11,228 nt of DNA from Candidatus Stygibacter frigidus (GTDB lineage Bacteria > Cloacimonadota > Cloacimonadia > Cloacimonadales > TCS61), in NCBI GenBank assembly GCA_030765325.1, contig JAVCCT010000187.1, forward strand, positions 1 to 11,228. The letters are read 5' to 3'. Below are positions 1-5,836 of the stretch, piece after piece. Position numbers and translations under genes: made by a program. Each line of letters begins with the position of its first letter. Position 1 is the stretch's first letter. Under the pieces are notes generated by a model. It searched no databases. It was not told the DNA's origin and saw only the letters and a list, made by a program, of their open reading frames with translations.

Positions 1-1
1 A

Positions 2-2068
2 ATATTGCCACATCCCTCAGAAGGATATATCGCTGAAATGGCAACAACCAAAGAACAGATGCGAGACTGGGATTATTATCCCACTTATGATACTTATATT
101 AATATCATGAATCAATTTGCGACAGATTACCCGGATATTTGCGAAGTCTTCTCTATCGGTCAGAGTACTGAAGGCAGAGAACTGATGGTGGCACATATTG
201 GAGATGATCTGGGCAGCTCAGATAATGAACCAGAATTTTATTATATGGGCCAGATTCATGGAAATGAACTGGTTACCAGTATTTTGATGCTTCACCTGAT
301 AGATGATCTTCTGCAATCTTATGGCAGTGATCCTCGTATAGATAATATAATTGATGAAATAGATATTTATATCAATCCACTTGATAATCCTGACGGATTA
401 TATGCCGGTGGTAATAACACAGTTAATGGCGCTACTCGCAGTAATGCTAATGGCGTGGATCTTAACCGTAATTTCCCCTGCTTTGAAGATGGACAGCATC
501 CTGATGGCAATGAATATCAGGTGGAAACTCTTTTACAGATGGATTTTGCAGCTGAACACAATTTTGTGATGAGTGCAAATCTGCATAGTGGAGCAGAAGT
601 GGTTAATTATCCCTGGGATACATGGAGCTATCTGCATGCCGATGATGACTGGTGGCAGATGGTTAGCCACACTTATGCTGATGCAGCCCAGGCTACTTCA
701 CCAGCAAGTTATTTCAACGGATTTAATGACGGTATCACAAATGGTTATCAATGGTACACTACTGCTGGTAATCATCAGGATTATATGAACTGGTATCATC
801 ACTGCCGGGAAGTAACCCTGGAGCTAAGTGATGTCCAGATGCTCAGTGCAAGTCAGTTGTTAGATCATTATGACTGGAACAGGGAATCTCTCCTGCGCTA
901 TATGGAAGAAAGTTTGTTTGGTATCAGAGGAGTTGTGACAAATATGGGCAGTTTCCCGCAATCATCTATGGTTACAATCCTTGATCATGATATGGATCAT
1001 AGCGAAGTTTATTCTGAACAGGTTAGTGAAAACTACCATAGACCTATTTATCCTGGGACTTATGATATGCAATTCTCTTCCTGGGGATTTGCCAGTCAGA
1101 TAATCTCCGATGTTACGGTGACATTAGATGATGTGGTGGAAGTGAATGCAACTCTGGAACTGGGTGATCTATGTGAATTAAACGGAACTGTACTGGATGA
1201 ATCATCAGGACTACCGATATTCGGTGCCTGGATTGAACTTGCTGACACACCACTTGAAGAAGTGATGACAGGCAGTGACGGCAGCTTCTCCATCAGTGAT
1301 ATTCCTGTGGGAGACTACTTGATAGAGGTATATGCCTCAGGCTATATCTCAGATACTGATAACGTCACACTGGAATCCGGAGTGAATAATCTGGAATTTG
1401 TGCTGGTACCTTCTGAGGCAATCAGTTTTGAATCCGGTGAATTCCCTGATCAATATGATTTTAGTTTCAGTGGAAATGCAAACTGGTTTGTAACTGATGA
1501 TAATGCAAATAATGGGTTATATTCTGTGCGTAGTGGTGATATTAATGATAGGGAAGTTACAAGATTGCATTTGGATGTGGAACTCGTGGAAAATGGATCA
1601 GTGTCTTTTTGGAAAAAAGTATCATCAGAACAAAATTATGATTTCCTGAATTTCTATATAGATGATGCTCTGCGAAATAGCTGGAGCGGGTCATCTAACT
1701 GGTCAAACCACAGCTATAACCTCACATCAGGTGAACACTCCTTTACCTGGGAATATGATAAAGATACTTCTGTGTCTAATGGCTCAGATTGCGGATGGAT
1801 TGATGATATATTGATCGAAGGTCTGCCGGAAGCAACAATTGTGTATGGTGATGTGGATGATAATGGCGAGATCGAAACTTATGACGCTTCTTTGATCTTG
1901 CAGTATTTTGTGGAAATGAATCCTGGACCTGCTGCTCCTCTGCCTTGGCCTTATTGGCGCATGCTGAGAGCTGATGTAGATGCAAATGGCAGCATTGAAG
2001 CTTATGACGCTTCTCTGATCCTGCAGTATTTTGTGGAAATTATCGATCATTTTCCAGCAGAAGACTAA
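2..2068 (+). CDS. Secreted M14-family zinc carboxypeptidase with C-terminal dockerin (5' partial)
   Basis: The reading frame is open to the left edge, so the true start and any signal peptide lie outside. Numbering residues from the TTG at position 5, the zinc-carboxypeptidase fold spans about 20-300. It shows HGNE (H85, E88) and LHSG (H194) as zinc ligands, a probable substrate-binding R145 and N154-R155 in GVDLNRNFP, and the catalytic glutamate E273 in EVTLELSD. The ITNGYQWY and CREVTLELS blocks resemble the carboxypeptidase D/E/N subfamily (M14B), which removes C-terminal residues, often basic ones. A transthyretin-like or carboxypeptidase-regulatory module follows (about 305-385), then a second one (about 388-468). 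A jelly-roll-like module covers about 471-606 (FWKKVSSEQNYDFLNFYIDD, CGWIDDILIEG). Residues 614-680 form a dockerin with two calcium loops (GDVDDNGEIETYD and ADVDANGSIEAYD). Export and outer-surface location are inferred from the architecture. The exact substrate cannot be told, and the Y248 equivalent is ambiguous (Y260 or Y264). Confidence 0.88.
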   Translation: MLPHPSEGYIAEMATTKEQMRDWDYYPTYDTYINIMNQFATDYPDICEVFSIGQSTEGRELMVAHIGDDLGSSDNEPEFYYMGQIHGNELVTSILMLHLIDDLLQSYGSDPRIDNIIDEIDIYINPLDNPDGLYAGGNNTVNGATRSNANGVDLNRNFPCFEDGQHPDGNEYQVETLLQMDFAAEHNFVMSANLHSGAEVVNYPWDTWSYLHADDDWWQMVSHTYADAAQATSPASYFNGFNDGITNGYQWYTTAGNHQDYMNWYHHCREVTLELSDVQMLSASQLLDHYDWNRESLLRYMEESLFGIRGVVTNMGSFPQSSMVTILDHDMDHSEVYSEQVSENYHRPIYPGTYDMQFSSWGFASQIISDVTVTLDDVVEVNATLELGDLCELNGTVLDESSGLPIFGAWIELADTPLEEVMTGSDGSFSISDIPVGDYLIEVYASGYISDTDNVTLESGVNNLEFVLVPSEAISFESGEFPDQYDFSFSGNANWFVTDDNANNGLYSVRSGDINDREVTRLHLDVELVENGSVSFWKKVSSEQNYDFLNFYIDDALRNSWSGSSNWSNHSYNLTSGEHSFTWEYDKDTSVSNGSDCGWIDDILIEGLPEATIVYGDVDDNGEIETYDASLILQYFVEMNPGPAAPLPWPYWRMLRADVDANGSIEAYDASLILQYFVEIIDHFPAED
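1874..1917 (+). repeat. Dockerin half-repeat 1, nearly identical at DNA level to half-repeat 2
   Basis: This stretch codes for the helix after the first calcium loop (E-x-YDASLILQYFVE). The same stretch recurs 123 bases (41 codons) downstream at 1997-2040 with only a few substitutions, mostly silent. Two copies of a loop-helix unit are the normal make-up of a type I dockerin. The close DNA match points to recent internal duplication or gene conversion. Confidence 0.8.
1997..2040 (+). repeat. Dockerin half-repeat 2
   Basis: This is the second copy of the dockerin helix-coding segment, 123 bases after the first. It follows the second calcium loop, in which D658, D660, N662 and D669 are the likely ligands. 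The next codons (IIDHFPAED) already belong to the left end of the 275-bp tandem duplication described separately. Confidence 0.8.
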
Positions 2069-2313
2069 TTAGAGGGCTGTTTTTGGGCAAAAAAATATGC
2101 GGTAGGAAAAATGGTGATAAAACCTACCGCAAAATTAAACCAGAATCTGACTTATATATAAACACTTTCTGTTCCATTCGAAATATATTTTTTGCTGGTC
2201 AGCTATATCACCTTATAAATAAAGATTATAGAGCAGTAATATTTTTTTTCAGACGAATAGATACTTTGTGATTGAGTGCTATTTCACAATATTATGCTCG
2301 ATATCGCACGTTG
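2039..2313. repeat. Tandem duplication, copy 1 (about 275 bp)
   Basis: Copy 1 starts at ATTATCG inside the carboxypeptidase gene, takes in its last nine codons and stop, and runs to CGATATCGCACGTTG. The next copy begins directly with the same ATTATCG. The first 120 or so bases match copy 2 closely; the distal half has diverged with small indels but keeps landmarks such as GCTATTT and ATGCTCGATATCGCACGTTG. It includes the hairpin at 2098-2131. No gene is convincing inside it; the short open frame at 2083-2271 has no counterpart in copy 2 that would suggest selection. Confidence 0.88.
2098..2131 (-). terminator. Hairpin in repeat copy 1, minus-strand intrinsic terminator
   Basis: A perfect 9-bp stem (TGCGGTAGG / CCTACCGCA) encloses a 16-base loop. 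Read on the minus strand, the stem is followed at once by TATTTTTTT; read on the plus strand it is followed by A-rich sequence with no T tract. It is therefore best explained as a stop for leftward transcription, sitting 30 bases outside the carboxypeptidase stop codon. It would shield that gene from antisense read-through. On the plus strand it could still cap the 3' end of the carboxypeptidase mRNA. Confidence 0.6.
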
Positions 2314-2587
2314 ATTATCGATCATTTTCCAGCAGAAGGCTAATTAGAGGACGGTTTTCGGGCAAAAAAATATGCGGCAGGAAAAATGGTGAAAAAACCT
2401 ACCGCAAATTAAACCAGAATCTGTTTAATATATAAACACATTCCGTTCCATTCCTCAAATATTTTCCTCTTTCCCATTATATCCTTTTATAAATAGGAAT
2501 TTTAGAGCATTATTATTATTTTACTGCATCATAAGACATTCATGCCTAAGCGCTATTTTATCACCCAATGCTCGATATCGCACGTTG
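2314..2587. repeat. Tandem duplication, copy 2 (about 274 bp)
   Basis: Copy 2 begins ATTATCGATCATTTTCCAGC and so carries a spare version of the end of the carboxypeptidase gene, coding IIDHFPAEG followed by a stop (copy 1 has D instead of G). It ends with CGATATCGCACGTTG at 2573-2587, and a third ATTATCG at 2588-2594 follows before the similarity stops. The 7-bp word therefore sits at all three junctions. This is the pattern expected if slippage or recombination between two ATTATCG words duplicated the interval. Confidence 0.88.
2373..2406 (-). terminator. Hairpin in repeat copy 2, minus-strand intrinsic terminator
   Basis: This is the copy-2 counterpart, with the same 9-bp arms and 16-base loop, and TATTTTTTT following on the minus strand. 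One base differs (TGCGGCAGG against CCTACCGCA). In plus-strand RNA this gives a C-A mismatch, but in minus-strand RNA it gives a U-G wobble pair. The hairpin thus stays intact only in the leftward transcript, which supports the strand assignment. Confidence 0.6.
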
Positions 2588-2688
2588 ATTATCGCACCGT
2601 GAATTTAATGCTTAAAATTGGTGTTCGAGTTCAATAGTGATAACTTGATCAGATAAGTGTTCTCTAAACAGTAAATTAGAAAAAAAAG

Positions 2689-2722
2689 AAAGCGGAAGGT
2701 AATGATGGGAACCTTCCGCTTT
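2689..2722. terminator. Bidirectional intrinsic terminator, strongest leftward
   Basis: A 12-bp perfect stem (AAAGCGGAAGGT / ACCTTCCGCTTT) encloses a 10-base loop. On the minus strand it runs into CTTTTTTT, a good U tract, 88 bases beyond the stop of the leftward membrane-protein gene. On the plus strand the following TTTATAT is weaker. It probably ends the leftward gene and may catch rightward read-through. No gene is seen between 2588 and 2688. Confidence 0.82.
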
Positions 2723-2809
2723 TATATCAAAAGAAGTTAATATTAATTTATAAACAATTATTGTACCACATTGAAATTTTAATTCTGAATAATAAATAGA
2801 AGTAAATAT

Positions 2810-3505
2810 TTATAAATCGTCAGTGTAGGGATAGGGGGAAACTAAAAAGAATACGCCTTTTATCTCAATAATAGCATTATACAAAGAAAAGGTTTTCACC
2901 AGCTCTTCAACCCGATAATCCACTTCAATCTTGATAAATTTAAGGTTACCCACATTAATATTGGTAAACATCATGCGAATAGCCATGATATCGATTTTCC
3001 ATAAAGGATAAGACCTAAGCACTTCATCCCATTCTCTCAAAAAAACCTTATGTCCCTCTTTGGTAAAATGATTCATCAGAGGGTAAGGAAAAAGTTCGTC
3101 ATTATCTTTAAGTGCTCTTTTCAGAGAACGGTTCCTGTCTCTTGGAGTTGTTCTGTATTTATCAGTAGTCTGCAGGAATATGGAGCTGTAAAATGATTGC
3201 ATGGTATCCAGAGTACGGGGTTTATTAAAGACAAGATATCTACGCAAAAAAGATATAACACTGGTTGTGAGAAAGAAAATAACAACGCCTGATACTATTC
3301 TGGCAGCCAGATAGCGTGGGTTTCCCTGTGGCAATGGAACCAGTATGAACACAATCAGAAACAGCAGAGCCACAATAGCTTTTCTCACAGCCTTCCGGAT
3401 TTCTGTTTTCAGTGAGATCGACCTTTGAGTTTCAAAGTTAAATCTCATATTCAGAGTCTGCACAAGATGCGAACTGCAAAACTCTTTAAGACGCTTTATT
3501 TCCAT
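2810..3505 (-). CDS. Hypothetical two-helix inner-membrane protein (231 aa)
   Basis: I do not recognise the family. The product has a basic N-terminal region (about 1-42), two hydrophobic segments at about 43-59 (AIVALLFLIVFILVPLP) and 69-87 (RIVSGVVIFFLTTSVISFL), and a soluble, charged region of about 140 residues. With two helices, both ends should lie on the same side of the membrane, most likely cytoplasmic given the flanking RK and RR residues. The C-terminal part contains alternating hydrophobic stretches (NLKFIKIEVDYRVEELV, AIIEIKGVFFLVSP) that could form beta strands. The ATG at 3505 follows AGGGGAA on the minus strand with reasonable spacing, and a sigma70-like promoter lies just upstream. 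It appears monocistronic, bounded by the terminator at 2689-2722 on one side and the palindromic element on the other. No signal peptidase site or enzyme motif is visible. Confidence 0.8.
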   Translation of the reverse strand: MEIKRLKEFCSSHLVQTLNMRFNFETQRSISLKTEIRKAVRKAIVALLFLIVFILVPLPQGNPRYLAARIVSGVVIFFLTTSVISFLRRYLVFNKPRTLDTMQSFYSSIFLQTTDKYRTTPRDRNRSLKRALKDNDELFPYPLMNHFTKEGHKVFLREWDEVLRSYPLWKIDIMAIRMMFTNINVGNLKFIKIEVDYRVEELVKTFSLYNAIIEIKGVFFLVSPYPYTDDL

Positions 3506-3523
3506 ATTTTTTCCCCTAATATG

Positions 3524-3552
3524 AATATGATGAAATAATTATATCTTGTCAA
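3524..3552 (-). promoter_or_regulatory. Candidate sigma70-like promoter for the 231-aa gene
   Basis: On the minus strand there is a perfect TTGACA (3547-3552), a 17-base spacer and CATATT (3524-3529). The implied leader is only about a dozen bases and starts almost at the ribosome binding site. A perfect TATAAT also lies at 3538-3543 and would give a longer leader, but it lacks a good -35 box. One of the two is likely to serve the gene. Confidence 0.45.
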
Positions 3553-3596
3553 GAGAAAAGAAAATTAGCATCCCCCCGGAATTAAAATGCTCACTG

Positions 3597-3790
3597 GTTT
3601 CGAAATGCCCTGAAAGGGCATCACAATACTAACCATGGGTTTCAACCCATGGTTTCAAAATAAGATCAAATGCCCACCCCATCCCGCTTTTGGCTACGCG
3701 AAAAGCGGGATGGGGTGGGGGTATTTTTTTTAATCATTTCCCATGGGTTGAAACCTATGGCTATTATAGTTTAACCCTTTCAGGGTAAAG
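3597..3790. mobile_element. Composite mirror-symmetric palindromic element (REP/MITE-like)
   Basis: Five hairpins are arranged symmetrically. The order is: 3605-3621 (ATGCCCT-GAA-AGGGCAT); 3631-3654 (AACCATGGGTT / AACCCATGGTT); a central 19-bp perfect stem at 3673-3691 and 3701-3719 around GGCTACGCG; 3741-3760 (CCATGGGTT / AACCTATGG, one G-U); and 3774-3786 (ACCCT / AGGGT). The outer pairs are also inverted copies of each other: CCCTGAAAGGG on the left matches CCCTTTCAGGG on the right. The right CCATGGGTTGAAACC is likewise the reverse complement of the left GGTTTCAACCCATGG. The whole unit can thus fold into one long cruciform. No transposase is present. A REP-doublet or non-autonomous element moved in trans is an inference. 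Confidence 0.65.
3673..3731 (+). terminator. Central GC-rich hairpin with T tract (terminator-like)
   Basis: The 19-bp stem of the palindromic element is followed on the plus strand by GTATTTTTTTT, the form of a strong intrinsic terminator. No rightward gene ends here, so it probably belongs to the element rather than to a host operon, although it could stop stray rightward transcription. The minus-strand side lacks a T tract. Confidence 0.5.
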
Positions 3791-3841
3791 AATTATTTCA
3801 ATAAATAATTACTTGTAAATCATTATTAATCTGTGTGTTAT

Positions 3842-3972
3842 GAGTCGAAATTATAAAAATAAAAAGGGGATGACAGAAAAGAAAAGTATAGTCATTTTAT
3901 TACCGTTGAGGCATAATGTAAAACCCGTTGAAAGAAAAAAAATCTACTAACAACGGGTTTAAGTTTCGACTC
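3842..3972. repeat. Nested inverted repeats downstream of the outer-membrane protein gene
   Basis: Perfect 9-bp ends, GAGTCGAAA (3842-3850) and TTTCGACTC (3964-3972), enclose a second inverted repeat, AAACCCGTTG (3921-3930) and CAACGGGTTT (3951-3960), which has a 20-base A-rich loop. Read leftward, the inner stem ends in GGGTTTTAC, a weak U tract. It may serve as the terminator of the leftward operon whose stop is at 4010. The flanking 9-bp pair resembles terminal inverted repeats, but no flanking target duplication is evident. The rest of 3791-3841 holds only a short AT hairpin (3791-3810). Confidence 0.45.
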
Positions 3973-4009
3973 TGTTTAAAATTATATTCAATTACAATTT
4001 TATAAAAAC

Positions 4010-4849
4010 TTAAAACAGGCTATATGAGAGATTTACGCCCAGGTTTTCCTGATAACGGGTTTCGTCGAGTATCTCTTTATCATATAGCATTTCAAAATAG
4101 AGCTTCAAGCCGATATAGGAATTAAATTTAAATGTGAGAGTGTTTTTAAATTCCACATCCATAGCTTTCCAATCGTCACTCACATCATCTTCTGAGGATA
4201 TCAATGCCTGATATAGACGCAATGTACTGGTGAATTTACCCATATCTGAAGGTATTTTATACCAGTAACTGAGCAGCATTTCAGCTCCGGCATTACTTTG
4301 GCTGTCATAGTCAGAATTCTGATTGATGATATTCTTATAGGCAGCACCTAATCGTGTTTCGAGGTTTTGCATATCTTTATTGATCAAAACCTTTTTTGCA
4401 CCAAGACTCAAGGTGAAGATATTGGGATTAATATAAAATGTTTCCTCGGGATCAGTTTTATCAATGAAATTACTTTCCCAGCGAAATGCCAGGTAGGGGT
4501 CTACGAATTTTTGCAGCGTGAAACTGAGCATATTCTCATAATCGATCACATCAGTTGAGGTAGTTGGTTTTTCCCAATACAAAGCTCCCATCTCATCCCT
4601 TACCTGGTTATGGGTTTGTCCAAAAGACAGGATCAGCGTATTTTTGTCATAAAGCATGCTATTAAGCTGTTTTTCCATAATGAAATTAAAACTGGAAGAC
4701 CAGGTTACATTCCCGATCTCAGTTCCAGTCCAGTTATCAGAATAAAAGGATTGGCTAAGCATCAGATTGAAGTCACCGGTTTTCTTCCAGACTTCCGCAC
4801 TTAGACTGACCGCAACGATCAGCAGCAATATAATAATTGTTTTCTTCAT
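4010..4849 (-). CDS. Outer-membrane beta-barrel-like protein, resembling DUF3078
   Basis: The 279-residue product begins with a clear signal peptide (MKKTIIILLLIVAVSLSA, likely cut after A18). It continues with alternating hydrophobic and polar strands rich in W, Y and F, and ends in NLSYSLF. A C-terminal phenylalanine is typical of proteins handed to the BAM outer-membrane assembly machinery. The early block (LSQSFYSDNWTGTEIGNVTWSSSFNF) and a central D-x-x-(N)-x-L-x-F block at about 103-127 resemble the DUF3078 family of Bacteroidetes, whose function is unknown. The ATG at 4849 is preceded by GGGAG at a good distance. The gene starts 15 bases after the mscS stop codon, so the two are almost certainly co-transcribed. 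The family name is recalled by pattern, not by a search; outer-membrane location is the firmer part. Confidence 0.7.
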   Translation of the reverse strand: MKKTIIILLLIVAVSLSAEVWKKTGDFNLMLSQSFYSDNWTGTEIGNVTWSSSFNFIMEKQLNSMLYDKNTLILSFGQTHNQVRDEMGALYWEKPTTSTDVIDYENMLSFTLQKFVDPYLAFRWESNFIDKTDPEETFYINPNIFTLSLGAKKVLINKDMQNLETRLGAAYKNIINQNSDYDSQSNAGAEMLLSYWYKIPSDMGKFTSTLRLYQALISSEDDVSDDWKAMDVEFKNTLTFKFNSYIGLKLYFEMLYDKEILDETRYQENLGVNLSYSLF

Positions 4850-4864
4850 ATTTATTCTCCCTGA

Positions 4865-5683
4865 TTATTTTTTTAGATTAACGTCAACCTGCTGAAATGG
4901 AATAATGATCTGAGCTTCATCAAAGGCTTTCTTCACCTGTTCCTTAAGATCAAAATGGATATCCCAGTAATGAGCAGATTCTCCCCATACCCGCACAGTA
5001 ATATCAAGTGAACTGGCAGCAAAATTGCCTAATCTGATAAAAGGAGCCGGGTCTTTCATAGTGTATTGATGTTTTTCAATCACATCTGCGATGATCTTTA
5101 TTGCTTGCTCGATATCAGTATCATAATCTACGTTAAATACCAGGTCCACTCTTCGGGTTGCTTCAGCAGAAAAATTGGTAATGTTGTTATTAGAAACATT
5201 GCTGTTTGGCAGAATGATGCGCTTGTTATCGGGTGTATTCAGGATTGTGTTAAAGATTGAAATTTCTTTCACGGTTCCCATGATCCCGCCGGTTTCAATG
5301 AAATCACCAATTTTATAGGGTTTTAGCAAATTGATCAGCACACCGCCGGCAAAGTTTGCCAGGCTGCCCTGCATTGCCAGACCAAAAGCAAGTCCCATGG
5401 CACCAATAAGAGTAACAAATGCGGTCATTTGAATACCGACAATCGTGGCACAAGTGACAAAAAGCAGGATTTTTAGACCAAAACTAAGCAGTGATATTAT
5501 GAATTTCCTAAGTGTGAGTTCAACATTTGATCTGGTCATTCCTTTCTTCACGAGTTTAATGATCAGATTTATGGCAAATAATCCGACCATCCAGATTATT
5601 ACGGCAATAAGAAATTTACCACCATACTTGATAATCAGATCAATAAACTTTTCCCAGTATAACTGGATATTTATACTCTCCAT
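4865..5683 (-). CDS. mscS: MscS-family small-conductance mechanosensitive channel
   Basis: This inner-membrane channel opens under membrane tension to release solutes during hypo-osmotic shock. At 272 residues it is close to Escherichia coli MscS (286). Three transmembrane helices are visible: about 22-44, 60-84 and the pore-lining helix about 88-121. The pore helix carries the glycine/alanine-packed GAMGLAFGLAMQGSLANFAG and is followed by KPYKIGDFIE, the start of the beta domain. The vestibule domain continues with NTPDNKRIILPNSNV and ends in IIIPFQQVDVNLKK, matching the family's usual finish. The start at 5683 has a strong AAGGAGGG ribosome binding site. The gene leads an apparent two-gene operon with the outer-membrane protein and is divergent from sbcD. 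It could be one of several MscS paralogues in the genome; the ion specificity cannot be told. Confidence 0.92.
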   Translation of the reverse strand: MESINIQLYWEKFIDLIIKYGGKFLIAVIIWMVGLFAINLIIKLVKKGMTRSNVELTLRKFIISLLSFGLKILLFVTCATIVGIQMTAFVTLIGAMGLAFGLAMQGSLANFAGGVLINLLKPYKIGDFIETGGIMGTVKEISIFNTILNTPDNKRIILPNSNVSNNNITNFSAEATRRVDLVFNVDYDTDIEQAIKIIADVIEKHQYTMKDPAPFIRLGNFAASSLDITVRVWGESAHYWDIHFDLKEQVKKAFDEAQIIIPFQQVDVNLKK

Positions 5684-5836
5684 AAAAATCCCTCCTTGAG
5701 ATTATGTGATATACAAATAATAAATAGATAATCTGTAAAAGCAAGATATATTGCCCTGCAAATTATCTGAAAGCTTGACTAAAGACTGCGAGAGATAGGA
5801 ATGACTACATGAAATAAGTGAATTGCGGAGGAATTA
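5684..5836. promoter_or_regulatory. Divergent intergenic region between mscS and sbcD
   Basis: This 153-base AT-rich spacer must hold promoters for both directions. Leftward, TTGCTT followed after 16 bases by TATTAT, or TTTACA just inside it, are candidate boxes for mscS. Rightward, TTGACT at 5775-5780 is a candidate -35 for sbcDC, but no good -10 stands at the usual distance. A weak 7-bp inverted pair (AGATAAT at 5726, ATTATCT at 5762) is present. None of these sites is decisive. Confidence 0.35.

Noticed and set aside
2083..2271. 62-residue open frame just after the carboxypeptidase
   Set aside because: It lies wholly inside repeat copy 1 and across the hairpin, lacks a ribosome site and a recognisable protein pattern, and the equivalent frame in copy 2 is altered by indels.
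3597..3790. CRISPR array
   Set aside because: The repeated units are inverted rather than direct, spacing is symmetrical around a centre, and there are no regular unique spacers or cas genes.
3597..4009. Complete insertion sequence
   Set aside because: No transposase open frame exists in this stretch; only palindromes are present, so at most it is non-autonomous.
5684..5836. Strong sigma70 promoter for sbcDC at TTGACT (5775)
   Set aside because: The -35 match is good but no acceptable -10 lies 16-18 bases downstream, so it is noted only as a weak candidate.
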